DNA of 18,163 nucleotides, taken from positions 1 to 18,163 of the forward strand of contig URZD01000016.1 of NCBI GenBank assembly GCA_900552305.1, read 5' to 3'. The translations under genes and the position numbers were made by a program. The stretch comes from an uncultured Eubacteriales bacterium. GTDB lineage: Bacteria; Bacillota; Clostridia; Monoglobales; Monoglobaceae. The notes beneath the pieces are model-generated. The model was not told the origin of the DNA and did not search any database. It saw only the letters and a list, made by a program, of their open reading frames with translations. Positions 6,707 to 14,299 of the stretch are shown in pieces. Numbering within the stretch: the first letter of the stretch is position 1; each line of letters opens with the position of its first letter.

Positions 6707-8299
6707 TCAGACCCCGCGCAGTAATGCCGCCGCAGCCTTCACTCCGTCAACCGCCGCGCTCATTATTCCCCCTGCGTATCCCGCGCCTTCCCCCGCGGGA
6801 ATAAGTCCCTTTACTTTTATACTTTCAAAGTTTTCGTCACGGATAATCCGAACAGGTGCGGACGTTCGCATTTCAATCCCCGTCAGCACTGCTCCGCCGC
6901 TTGAAAACCCATTTATTTTTCTGTCAAAATATTTAAGCCCGTCGCAAAGCGTATCGGTTATAAACCCCGGCAGGCAGCCGCGCAACTCCGCGAACTCTGT
7001 TTCACCCGTAAATGACGAATAAACTCCGTCAAACCCGGAGGAACACTTATTATTCAAAAAATCCCGTGCAAGCTGCACGGGAGCTTTGCCGCAAGCCGCC
7101 CGATATGCAAGCGATTCGTATTTGCGCTGAAACTCCACTCCCGCAAGGGGTGAATCCCCGCCGAAATCCTCGGGGCGCACTGTTACGGCAAGAGCGCTGT
7201 TGGAGTTTCTTTCCATTCGGCTGTGATAGCTCATTCCGTTTACCGTCAGCTGTTCCGGCTCTGACGAGGCATTCACAACCACTCCTCCGGGACACATACA
7301 GAACGAATAGCAGCTGCGGCTTTCGTCGTTGTATGCTAAGCGGTAGTCCGCCGTCGGCAAAAACTCCGCGTCACGTGCCGCTGCGGCTCCGTATTGCGCG
7401 TGATTGATAAACTCGCGCGTATGCTCGATTCTCACTCCCGCAGCAAACGGCTTTTGCATCATGGCAACTCCGCGCCGTTCGAGCATTTCATAAGTGTCGC
7501 GGCTACTGTGACCGAGAGCCGCGATAAGTCGGTCACATTCAAGGCGCTCCGAGCCGTTTACCTCTATTTCCTCAATTTTTCCGTCTTTTACAAAAATATC
7601 GGTCAAACAGGAATTAAACCGCACCGTTCCGCCGTTTTTGATTATTGCATTCCGTATATTTTTAACGCATCCGCGCAGCAGGTCGGTGCCTATATGCGGC
7701 TTTGACTGATACAGAATTTCCTTTGGCGCGCCGTAGCGCACAAAGGTTTTGAGTATATATTTTTGCAGCGGGTCGCCTATCCTCGAATTAAGTTTACCGT
7801 CCGAGAACGTACCTGCACCGCCCTCGCCGAACTGAACATTAGTATTCGGGTCAAGAGCGCCGCCGTCCCAGAAACGGCTTATTTTTTCGTGTCTTACGTC
7901 AACATTGTCCCCGCGTTCGATTATTGTCGGCTCCATTCCGCACTCGGAAAGCGTTAAGGCGGCAAACAGCCCGCACGGTCCGCTTCCCGCAATAATTATT
8001 TTTTCCTTTTTGTCACGCTTTTTGCCGTTTAAAAGGCTTTTCGGAGTGAACTCGGACTCCTCCGCACATATGTGCAAGCCGTCCCTTTCACGAATCTTGT
8101 CAATATTTTCGCAAACAAAAGAAAACGAATACACAAAGTGTATTTCGTTTCTTTTTCTTGCGTCAACCGACTTTTTAACTATAACAGGGTCAAGAACCAT
8201 TGCGCCAAGCTCCGACGCTCTTTTTACCGCCGCACAGACAGCCTCGTCCTCGCTGTGTCTGACCGGCATTTTTATGTTTGAAATAACTATTCTTTTCAA
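6707..8299 (-). CDS. FAD-dependent oxidoreductase, COG2509-like, of unknown substrate
   Basis: This 530-residue flavoprotein begins with a short region (KRIVISNIKMPVRHSEDEAV). A Rossmann dinucleotide-binding site follows, IIIAGSGPCGLFAALTLSE with GxGxxG at about 105-110. Next come the conserved NVQFGEGGAGTFSDGKLNSR (about 154-173) and a C-terminal FAD-contact segment, GLIPAGEGAGYAGGIMSAA (about 499-517). This architecture matches the uncharacterised FAD-dependent dehydrogenase group COG2509. Substrate and electron partner are unknown. I chose TTG at 8299 because GGAGGAG (8306-8312) lies six bases upstream. A GTG at 8320 would add seven residues, but no comparable ribosome site was seen for it. 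It lies 26 bases after cdaR and 20 bases before glmM, so it is almost certainly co-transcribed with the c-di-AMP and peptidoglycan-precursor genes. A redox role tied to envelope metabolism is only a guess. Confidence 0.9.
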   Translation of the reverse strand: MKRIVISNIKMPVRHSEDEAVCAAVKRASELGAMVLDPVIVKKSVDARKRNEIHFVYSFSFVCENIDKIRERDGLHICAEESEFTPKSLLNGKKRDKKEKIIIAGSGPCGLFAALTLSECGMEPTIIERGDNVDVRHEKISRFWDGGALDPNTNVQFGEGGAGTFSDGKLNSRIGDPLQKYILKTFVRYGAPKEILYQSKPHIGTDLLRGCVKNIRNAIIKNGGTVRFNSCLTDIFVKDGKIEEIEVNGSERLECDRLIAALGHSSRDTYEMLERRGVAMMQKPFAAGVRIEHTREFINHAQYGAAAARDAEFLPTADYRLAYNDESRSCYSFCMCPGGVVVNASSEPEQLTVNGMSYHSRMERNSNSALAVTVRPEDFGGDSPLAGVEFQRKYESLAYRAACGKAPVQLARDFLNNKCSSGFDGVYSSFTGETEFAELRGCLPGFITDTLCDGLKYFDRKINGFSSGGAVLTGIEMRTSAPVRIIRDENFESIKVKGLIPAGEGAGYAGGIMSAAVDGVKAAAALLRGV

Positions 8300-8325
8300 C
8301 GGCAGCTCCTCCGAAACCACGCGCG

Positions 8326-9258
8326 TTAATTCTTTTCAGCCAGTTTAACCGTTATTTCGGTTATTCCGTCACGGAGATAAACCCCTTCCGGTACTGCTAT
8401 TCCGCTGGTAACCGTTCCTTTTTCCTTTAATACGTTAAAATCAACAGGCTCGGTCTTTATTTCCGTCAGCTGAGCCAGGGTATCGTTGTCGGCATAAACC
8501 GAGAGATTGGACGGCTGAACGGTTATTTTATATTCGTCCGTATTGACGTCACCGCCAAAGTCCACGGTAACCGGCACTGTTTTCACCTTGTATACGGGAC
8601 ACTCAATCTCAATCTCGTCCACACTCAGCTTGATTTTGTCCTCTATGTGTTTTCCGCTTGAATCAAGAGCATAAACCTTGACCGTTTCCTTAATATCCGC
8701 GGCTCTGCCGTCATAATTAAAGGTCGCGCCTATACTCTTTATTCCCGAAACAACGCTTGCCGGACCTTCAACCTCTGCCGTTGTGACATCGGAAGTCGGC
8801 TTTCCCGCAATATATCCGTTTGCCGTATCGCCCTCCGCTTTTATGTCGATATTCCTTTCCTCACGGACAAGCTTATCTATTGTCACATCAATGTTATACG
8901 GCTTTTTTGATACAATCTCGCTGTATTCGTACGGAATGGAAATGTTGACAGGCAAGGAATACCTGCCTGTTTTTGTTATGTTTCCCAAGTCAACCGTTGC
9001 ATAAACATTTTTGTTGTCGATATTTGCGATTTTCTTTCTGCTGCCCTTTATTTTCAGCTCGACAATATTGTCGCTGCTTTCAAGAACACAAAGCTCCTGA
9101 TCCGCAAGCATGGAGCGGTTTGCATACCGAACGGGAATATCGCGCACAGTAACGTCAACCAGCGGGTCGACAACAATAATAATATATATCCAAATAAGTA
9201 CCGCGACAATGAAGGAAATAACCTTCAGCACGGAATCTTTTGAGAGAAAATTTTTCAT
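8326..9258 (-). CDS. cdaR: YbbR-domain protein, regulator of the c-di-AMP cyclase
   Basis: The 310-residue protein has one N-terminal membrane anchor (about 10-31, VLKVISFIVAVLIWIYIIIV) and a long extracytoplasmic part with roughly three YbbR repeats (about 35-130, 135-217 and 222-306). Many bacilli have four, so this is a slightly short form. CdaR homologues bind CdaA and modulate diadenylate cyclase activity from outside the membrane. The role here rests on domain type and position. Its ATG overlaps the TGA of cdaA (ATGA at 9258-9255), indicating translational coupling. AAAGGAGAAGG lies within the end of cdaA, just upstream. Confidence 0.92.
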   Translation of the reverse strand: MKNFLSKDSVLKVISFIVAVLIWIYIIIVVDPLVDVTVRDIPVRYANRSMLADQELCVLESSDNIVELKIKGSRKKIANIDNKNVYATVDLGNITKTGRYSLPVNISIPYEYSEIVSKKPYNIDVTIDKLVREERNIDIKAEGDTANGYIAGKPTSDVTTAEVEGPASVVSGIKSIGATFNYDGRAADIKETVKVYALDSSGKHIEDKIKLSVDEIEIECPVYKVKTVPVTVDFGGDVNTDEYKITVQPSNLSVYADNDTLAQLTEIKTEPVDFNVLKEKGTVTSGIAVPEGVYLRDGITEITVKLAEKN

Positions 9259-10106
9259 TTTACCTTCTCCTTTCTCCCAAACAGACCTTTTTTGAATTTG
9301 CTGTCCTTTTTATTCACGTCAAAGCTCTTCATAAGATACTTTTCAAGATTTTCGGGCGAAAGATTGACATAAAGCTCCCCGCCGCTCGCAACGGAAATTC
9401 TTCCTGTTTCCTCCGAAACGATAACAACAATCGCGTCCGATTCCTCCGACACACCAAGACCCGCACGGTGGCGCGTACCAAGTTCCTTACTTACGTTAGG
9501 ATTCTGCGAAAGCGGCAAAAAGCAGCTTGCTGCCTCAATCTTGTTGTCGCGTATAATCACGGCGCCGTCATGCAGCGGCGTTTTAGGTATAAATATGTTA
9601 ATCAAAAGCTCCGCCGACACATCGGCGTTGAGGGTTATTCCCGTGCCGATAATGTCGGCGATTTTAATTTCGCGCTCCATAACAATCAATGCGCCGATAC
9701 GGCTCTTTGACATACTTGCGCAGCTTTCCTTTATCTCGGAGATAACCCGCGCCTTTTCCGCATCGTCGGGCTGTTCGTCAAAATTAAACCACTGCCCCAT
9801 AGAACTCCTGCCCACCTGTTCGAGAGCGCGCCTAAGCTCCGGCTGAAAAACAATAAGAATTGCTATCAGTCCGAGCTGCATGGCATTGCTCAGCAGATAA
9901 TGAACAGTGTGCAGATTTATCACACGGCTGACCTGCATTACAACAATAAGTATTATAATACCCTTAAGCAGCTGCACAGTCCGCGTGTCGCGTATAAACT
10001 TCAATGCCTTGTAAATTATATAGGTAACTATCAGTATATCTATAACATCAGTAAGTCTGATAAGATACAGCTGATTCAAAAACGCTTTATAAAATCCGTC
10101 CAGCAA
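9255..10106 (-). CDS. cdaA: Membrane diadenylate cyclase
   Basis: It makes the essential second messenger c-di-AMP from two ATP. The 283-residue protein has three N-terminal membrane helices (about 22-38, 48-63 and 70-88) and a cytoplasmic DisA_N/DAC domain (about 100-255). Both catalytic signatures are present: DGA at 180-182 in PLHDGAVII, and RHR at 212-214 in GTRHRAGLGVSEESDA. Length and layout match CdaA (also called DacA or YbbP) and not DisA. The start is TTG at 10106, with GGAGGAG (10112-10118) six bases upstream. It lies 47 bases after proS with no visible terminator. c-di-AMP controls potassium, osmolyte uptake and wall homeostasis in Firmicutes, which fits its linkage to glmM. Confidence 0.96.
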   Translation of the reverse strand: MLDGFYKAFLNQLYLIRLTDVIDILIVTYIIYKALKFIRDTRTVQLLKGIIILIVVMQVSRVINLHTVHYLLSNAMQLGLIAILIVFQPELRRALEQVGRSSMGQWFNFDEQPDDAEKARVISEIKESCASMSKSRIGALIVMEREIKIADIIGTGITLNADVSAELLINIFIPKTPLHDGAVIIRDNKIEAASCFLPLSQNPNVSKELGTRHRAGLGVSEESDAIVVIVSEETGRISVASGGELYVNLSPENLEKYLMKSFDVNKKDSKFKKGLFGRKEKVK

Positions 10107-10153
10107 GCAATTCTCCTCCTTTATATCACCGATTTATGTGTTAATGCCGCCTT

Positions 10154-11593
10154 TTAATAAGCCTTGCCCCAGTACACGAGCTTCTTTGCGGGTTTGCCGC
10201 AGCATACGCACTTGTCGGAGATTTCCTCCTGCTCAAACGGCATACAACGCGAGGTTGCCCCCGTGTCCTCCTTTATCTTTTCCTCACAGGCAAGCTCGCC
10301 GCACCACATAGCCTTTACAAAACCGCCCTTTTCGGCAATAATTTGCGAGAATTCCTCATAACTTCTTGCTTCGCTCGTCTTTTCCTCACGGTTTTTGAGT
10401 GCCGCGTCAAACATCTCCTGCTGAATATGCTCAAGATGCTTTTCTACTTCTTCTTCAATATTATCAAGCGATACAAAGAATTTTTCGCGCGTTGTTCTGG
10501 AAACCAAAACCGCCTGATTCTTCTCTATATCCTTAGGTCCGATTTCGATTCTGAGCGGAACGCCCTTCATCTCATATTCGCTGAACTTCCAGCCCGGCGA
10601 CTTGTCGCTTGCGTCAAGTTTAACTCTGAATTTGCCCGCAAGCTGCTTACAAAGAGCCTCGGCACGCTCCAAAACTCCCTCTTTATGCTGTGCAACAGGA
10701 ATGATAACCGCCTGAATCGGCGCAATATGCGGCGGGAGCTTGAGTCCTGCGTCATCGCCGTGTACCATGATTATCGCACCGATGATTCTTGTCGACATAC
10801 CCCATGACGTCTGATGAACGTAATGCAGCTCGTTGTCCTCCGCGGTGTACTGGATTCCGAACGCGCGCGCAAAGCCAGCGCCGAAGTTATGGCTTGTTCC
10901 CGACTGTAACGCTTTTCCGTCGTGCATCATGCTTTCGATTGTGTATGTAGCATGAGCGCCCGCAAATTTTTCCTTATCGGTCTTTCTGCCCTTTATAACA
11001 GGGATAGCAAGCTCTTTTTCACAGAAATCCGCATACACATTCAGCATACGCAGGGTTTCCGACTCAGCCTCCTCCGCTGTCGCATGAGCTGTATGACCCT
11101 CCTGCCACAAAAATTCCATTGTGCGCAGGAACGGTCTTGTGGTTTTTTCCCACCTTACAACGCTGCACCACTGATTATACAGCTTTGGTAAATCTCTGTA
11201 CGAATGTATAATATTTGAGTAATGGTCGCAGAACAGAGTCTCCGAGGTCGGACGAACACAAAGACGCTCCGTCAGCGGCTCCGTTCCGCCGTGCGTAACC
11301 CATGCAACCTCAGGTGCAAAGCCTTCTACATGATCCTTTTCCTTCTGGAGCAGACTTTCCGGAATGAACATGGGCATATATACGTTCTCGTGACCGGTTT
11401 CTTTAAAACGCCTGTCAAGACCTTTTTGAATATTCTCCCATATTGCATAGCCGTACGGCTGAATAACCATGCAGCCGCGCACATTTGAATAATCGGCGAG
11501 CTTTGCCTTTTTGATTATATCGGTGTACCATTGTGTAAAATCCTCACTCATGGAGGTTATTTCTTCCACCAGCTTTTTTTCATCTTTAGCCAA
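10154..11593 (-). CDS. proS: Prolyl-tRNA synthetase, short archaeal/eukaryotic-type
   Basis: It charges tRNA-Pro with proline. At 479 residues it is the short form without the inserted editing domain of the ~570-residue bacterial type. Class II motifs are clear: FLRTMEFLWQEGHTAHAT (about 155-172, motif 2 region), RPTSET (114-119) and GTSHNFG (232-238). The C-terminus has a cysteine-rich zinc-binding-like part (MWCGELACEE then CVCCGKPAKKLVYWGKAY), typical of the ProS type 3 group with its terminal Tyr. The start is TTG at 11593, preceded by AAGGGA. An ATG closer to the ribosome site is out of frame. The mRNA leader is only about 40 bases, with no T-box. It is the first gene of the unit leading to cdaA, cdaR and glmM. 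Confidence 0.96.
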   Translation of the reverse strand: MAKDEKKLVEEITSMSEDFTQWYTDIIKKAKLADYSNVRGCMVIQPYGYAIWENIQKGLDRRFKETGHENVYMPMFIPESLLQKEKDHVEGFAPEVAWVTHGGTEPLTERLCVRPTSETLFCDHYSNIIHSYRDLPKLYNQWCSVVRWEKTTRPFLRTMEFLWQEGHTAHATAEEAESETLRMLNVYADFCEKELAIPVIKGRKTDKEKFAGAHATYTIESMMHDGKALQSGTSHNFGAGFARAFGIQYTAEDNELHYVHQTSWGMSTRIIGAIIMVHGDDAGLKLPPHIAPIQAVIIPVAQHKEGVLERAEALCKQLAGKFRVKLDASDKSPGWKFSEYEMKGVPLRIEIGPKDIEKNQAVLVSRTTREKFFVSLDNIEEEVEKHLEHIQQEMFDAALKNREEKTSEARSYEEFSQIIAEKGGFVKAMWCGELACEEKIKEDTGATSRCMPFEQEEISDKCVCCGKPAKKLVYWGKAY

Positions 11594-11642
11594 TTTAAAA
11601 CCATTCCCTTCAAAAACAACTAAGTAATCTATCCATTATTTT

Positions 11643-11671
11643 AGTATAATGTAAAATCTGCTCTGTGTCAA
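11643..11671 (-). promoter_or_regulatory. Sigma-70-type promoter for proS and downstream operon
   Basis: On the minus strand TTGACA (11671-11666) and TATACT (11648-11643) are separated by 17 bases. Transcription would begin near 11636, about 43 bases before the proS TTG. This is the only strong promoter I found for the five genes down to glmM, though internal promoters cannot be excluded. Confidence 0.88.
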
Positions 11672-11857
11672 GGGTTTAAAAGCAAAAACAATGTATTTTT
11701 TGCCGTGTTTTTTTGCGCAGATGAAGAATATTGAATTATTTTCGGTCGGCAACTGTTTTTTGGCTGTCGTGTATCCAAACAGACCATTCTTATCACCTTG
11801 CGGCTCAATCATACTCATTCATCGGAATATATCAATCCGCTAAAAACGCAAAACGCC

Positions 11858-11879
11858 AAGGCGGCAAAAATGCCGCTTA
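11858..11879 (-). terminator. Possible weak terminator of the acetyltransferase gene
   Basis: GCGGCA/TGCCGC (11861-11866 with 11871-11876) closes on AAAA, and adjoining bases add imperfect pairs. On the minus strand, T-rich but interrupted sequence follows (GCGTTTTGCGTTTTT). The delayed T-run makes the call uncertain. Confidence 0.4.
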
Positions 11880-11929
11880 GCTCGCACAGGCATCATATGA
11901 TACCGCGCTTAACCCCGTATTTTTGATCG

Positions 11930-12682
11930 TTATTTTCTTACCTCTGTCAGCTTTAAAAACTTTTTATCGGAAAGAACTTCATTCGTCACATATTCGCCGT
12001 CCGAAAACAGTGTGAATGTAGTGGTCGGCGTTGGCGCGTTCTGTGCCTGCTCCTTTGCGGTTATATGAACGGAACGGAACGGAATCCCCCGCTCGTTTGC
12101 GATATTTTCAATCACGGGAACATATTTTGCGGTAAACGGACACTGGTTTGTGTAATACAAAACATAGCCGTTTTCATCAATATGCGGATGCTTTGCGCAG
12201 TCCTTAAACTTCGGCTTTTCCGCAGCAGTATCAACCGGAAGATACCAAAGCTGAACGCCATTGTCGCTTTCATCGCAAACCGAAAACCCCTTATAGGTTA
12301 AAAATTTGGGATCTGCAAGAAAACCGCGCTTTTTAGCAGATGACAAAATACACAACCCGATTTTTCCTTTTTGTCTGCTGTCGTCAATACAGTAATTCAG
12401 CAAATCCGAGGAATAGCCGTGTCCCTTAAACGACCCCGACACCCAAAGACAGTTGATATACATATAATTATCGGCGCAAATCGGAACCCACGCATTCTCC
12501 GCGGGGATGTACTCGATAAAACACTTGCCGCGCTCCGCACCGCGATAAAACACAAGACCGTCATCAAAACGCTCCGAAAGCCACGCCTTTTTTGACGAAA
12601 CCTGTATATCCTTATTGTTTGAAATCGCACAGCAAATGTGTTCCTTTTCAATGTTTTCTTTTGTTACTCTTATGTATTCCAC
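11930..12682 (-). CDS. GNAT-family acetyltransferase with C-terminal YoaP-like domain
   Basis: The predicted 250-residue protein begins MEYIRVTKENIEKEHICCAI. Its N-terminal two thirds form a GNAT fold: MYINCLWVSGSFKGHGYSSDLL (about 74-95) holds the acetyl-CoA loop, with a Gly-His-Gly variant of the usual R/QxxGxG. LCILSSAKKRGFLADPKFLTYKGF (about 110-133) follows. The last ~75 residues (YYTNQCPFTAKYVPVIENIA, then AQNAPTPTTTFTLFSDGEYVTNEVLSDKKF) resemble the YoaP tail of a B. subtilis-type acetyltransferase, including a conserved-looking Cys (181). The acceptor substrate is unknown. I chose GTG at 12682 because GGAAGGAG lies 9 bases upstream. A longer frame to 12721 would start inside that site. 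Spacing and hairpins on both sides suggest a single-gene unit or readthrough from the DUF1287 gene. Confidence 0.88.
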   Translation of the reverse strand: MEYIRVTKENIEKEHICCAISNNKDIQVSSKKAWLSERFDDGLVFYRGAERGKCFIEYIPAENAWVPICADNYMYINCLWVSGSFKGHGYSSDLLNYCIDDSRQKGKIGLCILSSAKKRGFLADPKFLTYKGFSVCDESDNGVQLWYLPVDTAAEKPKFKDCAKHPHIDENGYVLYYTNQCPFTAKYVPVIENIANERGIPFRSVHITAKEQAQNAPTPTTTFTLFSDGEYVTNEVLSDKKFLKLTEVRK

Positions 12683-12726
12683 AACCGTTTTCTCCTTCCT
12701 TAAAAATTTTTCATGCACCACTTGAT

Positions 12727-12764
12727 AAAGGTCAGCAAAAAATATAGAATTTCCGCTGACCTTT
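12727..12764 (-). terminator. Hairpin after the DUF1287 gene
   Basis: A perfect 10-bp stem (12755-12764 with 12727-12736; AAAGGTCAGC and GCTGACCTTT) has an 18-base AT-rich loop. It overlaps the stop codon of the DUF1287 gene. The T-tract after it on the minus strand is short (CTTTATC), so termination may be partial. Confidence 0.55.
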
Positions 12765-13405
12765 TACTGCTTTATTCTGAAGTGTCCGACTATGTCGTGT
12801 CTTTTTCTGAGAATGTCCTCCTCGTAATGCTTTTGATTCGGTCTGATATGGTGAATCACATACGGAACGCCGTGTTTGTTGCGCTTATCGGAAATAACAC
12901 CGATATGGTTTTTGAACACAACAATATCTCCGCCCTGCCACTCGTCCGTTTTGTTTATGTCGGTCGTAAGGCTTTCCGCAGTATGCTCAAAATATACTTT
13001 AAGATTTTTTACCCGCCGAAAATCTATATTCTTATCGGGAACATCAATACCGTAATCCGCTCCGTTTTCTTCTATATCCGCGTTTACAAGCTCGCGGAGG
13101 TCAAGTCCCGCATTTTTCATTCCAAACGCCACCACGTCGGTACAAACGCCGAAACCGTCATCGGGATAGCCGCCCGAATAATACTTGCTTTTATACTTCG
13201 GTTTGGTTTGAATGTACCCGCGCACACCTTTCAATATTGCGTTTTCCCTGTCCGAATTTTCAGACGAATCGTAAATGTTTTCATGCTCCTTGCCAATACC
13301 GACATTTTCGCTGTTATCGCCAAGGAGCTCCGCTCCGTAAAACCAGCGAAAAATTAAAAGAGCTGCAATCAGCACTGCTGCCAAAAGATAAAAGACTTTT
13401 TTCAT
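12764..13405 (-). CDS. DUF1287 protein, membrane-anchored, papain/NlpC-like fold
   Basis: The 213-residue protein has an N-terminal signal anchor (about 3-22, KVFYLLAAVLIAALLIF) without a lipobox. The rest should lie outside the membrane. It carries the DUF1287 pattern: YYSGGYPDDGFGVCTDVVAFGMKNAGLDL (about 75-103, candidate nucleophile Cys88), KNIDFRRVKNLKVYF (125-139), WQGGDIVVF-x-NHIGVISD (156-173, candidate His167), PYVIHHI, and a closing IVGHFR. DUF1287 is grouped with NlpC/P60-like cysteine peptidases and amidases by fold; the substrate is not known. Start ATG 13405 is chosen because it begins a clean signal anchor. Upstream codons to 13510 overlap the gene before it. The gene starts 25 bases after the membrane-protein gene, so the two are probably co-transcribed. 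Confidence 0.85.
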   Translation of the reverse strand: MKKVFYLLAAVLIAALLIFRWFYGAELLGDNSENVGIGKEHENIYDSSENSDRENAILKGVRGYIQTKPKYKSKYYSGGYPDDGFGVCTDVVAFGMKNAGLDLRELVNADIEENGADYGIDVPDKNIDFRRVKNLKVYFEHTAESLTTDINKTDEWQGGDIVVFKNHIGVISDKRNKHGVPYVIHHIRPNQKHYEEDILRKRHDIVGHFRIKQ

Positions 13406-13430
13406 AACATTCCGCCCCGCTTGGCTAATA

Positions 13431-13976
13431 TTAAATATTACCGTTTTGTTCAATCTGTTCCGCACCGCAGTGAAGGACAAGCGAGAACAGAACAAGGCAT
13501 ACGCCGACAACTGTTGAAGCGCCGTTTGACAGGCTTACTTCAGGAATCGTTCCGAAACAAACGTAGACAATGCTCGAAACAATAACTCCGATAATCGGAA
13601 GAATGATTGTTTTTATTCCCAGCGTTCTGACCTCATCTGCAAATCTGTGCGAAAAAGGCGTTCCGTCCGCCAGCTCCGCCGAAAAGCAGCGCATTGCGGA
13701 AATGAACAGAACTCCGTTTATTGCGCAGCTTATAATATTTGAAATCAGCCGCGGCGCTATCTCCGACGCGGAAATAAACGGCATTATTCCGTATGTATAG
13801 CCGTTGCTTCCAAGCCACCTCTGCAGCATAGCAAATATGCCAAATCTTCCCGAGATAAGCAGTATTGCGCTGACTACAACATTAAGATATACGCCGACAA
13901 ACGATAATATTGCTATAATCAGCGTAACCACTTTAAAAATTCCGCACAGCTTTTGTAATTTTTCAAGACTTTTCAT
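13431..13976 (-). CDS. Small integral membrane protein, DUF2975-like
   Basis: The 181-residue protein has four predicted membrane segments: about 12-43 (VTLIIAILSFVGVYLNVVVSAILLI), 76-95, 120-143 and 150-170. ELADGTPFSHRFADEVRTLG between the second and third resembles the intracellular GTPF motif of DUF2975 proteins. This family assignment is from memory and moderate in confidence. GGAGGATG lies 8 bases before the ATG, the strongest ribosome site in this part. It is first in a probable two-gene unit with the DUF1287 protein. DUF2975 genes often sit beside a small helix-turn-helix gene; none is seen here. Function is unknown. Confidence 0.72.
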   Translation of the reverse strand: MKSLEKLQKLCGIFKVVTLIIAILSFVGVYLNVVVSAILLISGRFGIFAMLQRWLGSNGYTYGIMPFISASEIAPRLISNIISCAINGVLFISAMRCFSAELADGTPFSHRFADEVRTLGIKTIILPIIGVIVSSIVYVCFGTIPEVSLSNGASTVVGVCLVLFSLVLHCGAEQIEQNGNI

Positions 13977-14146
13977 AAAACATCCTCCACCCCTTCCGCG
14001 GCAGCGGCAAGACTCGCACCCGCAGAAATATAATATATTTCCTTAAAATTAACATACACAAAATCATTTTATAATACGTGTTATTCGTCAACACATTTTA
14101 CTTTCCGGCTCTCCGCATCCCTTCAATTTCCGTATATTTATATTCT

Positions 14147-14175
14147 ATTATACCATTTTAAGCAAGGATTGTAAA
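14147..14175 (-). promoter_or_regulatory. Promoter for the DUF2975-like/DUF1287 pair
   Basis: TTTACA (14175-14170) and TATAAT (14152-14147) on the minus strand are 17 bases apart. The predicted start near 14140 leaves a leader of about 165 bases. Confidence 0.8.
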
Positions 14176-14239
14176 TACTTTTAAAAATTATTTTTGAGTT
14201 ATCGGTCAGCCGCCGTGACTCACAGCGTACAAGCATACC

Positions 14240-14277
14240 AAAAAAGGCACAGACCGTGCCAAAACACAGCCTGTGCC
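14240..14277 (-). terminator. Rho-independent terminator after the quinone oxidoreductase gene
   Basis: GGCACAG/CTGTGCC arms (14246-14252 with 14271-14277) are followed on the minus strand by six T (14245-14240). An inner GGCAC/GTGCC pairing (14246-14250 with 14256-14260) offers an alternative fold. Confidence 0.82.
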
Positions 14278-14299
14278 AAGGTTTATCAAGAAATAGCTT

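Larger units (their letters stand above)
11594..11929. other. Intergenic stretch between proS and the acetyltransferase gene
   Basis: It holds the proS promoter (11643-11671) and a hairpin (11858-11879) that may end the acetyltransferase transcript. A 60-codon minus-strand frame (11818-11636) crosses the promoter, shows no recognisable domain and has a composition like noncoding DNA. I see no gene here. Confidence 0.6.
13977..14299. other. Intergenic stretch between the membrane-protein gene and the quinone oxidoreductase gene
   Basis: It holds the terminator of the oxidoreductase (14240-14277), a consensus promoter reading left (14147-14175), and then a leader of about 165 bases before the membrane-protein gene. 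The leader is long for this window, but I see no clear riboswitch fold, terminator or leader peptide in it. A second, weaker -35-like TTGACG at about 14092-14087 lacks a good -10. Confidence 0.6.

Noticed and set aside
11594..11636. T-box or other amino-acid riboswitch before proS
   Set aside because: The leader from the predicted start to the TTG is only about 43 bases, too short for a T-box, and has no specifier or antiterminator structure.
11636..11818. A 60-codon minus-strand frame upstream of proS
   Set aside because: It crosses the proS promoter, has no recognisable domain, and its start lacks a good ribosome site. It is probably a chance frame.
14087..14092. TTGACG as a second promoter for the DUF2975-like gene
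   Set aside because: No acceptable -10 hexamer at a 16-18 base spacing; the promoter at 14147-14175 is much better.
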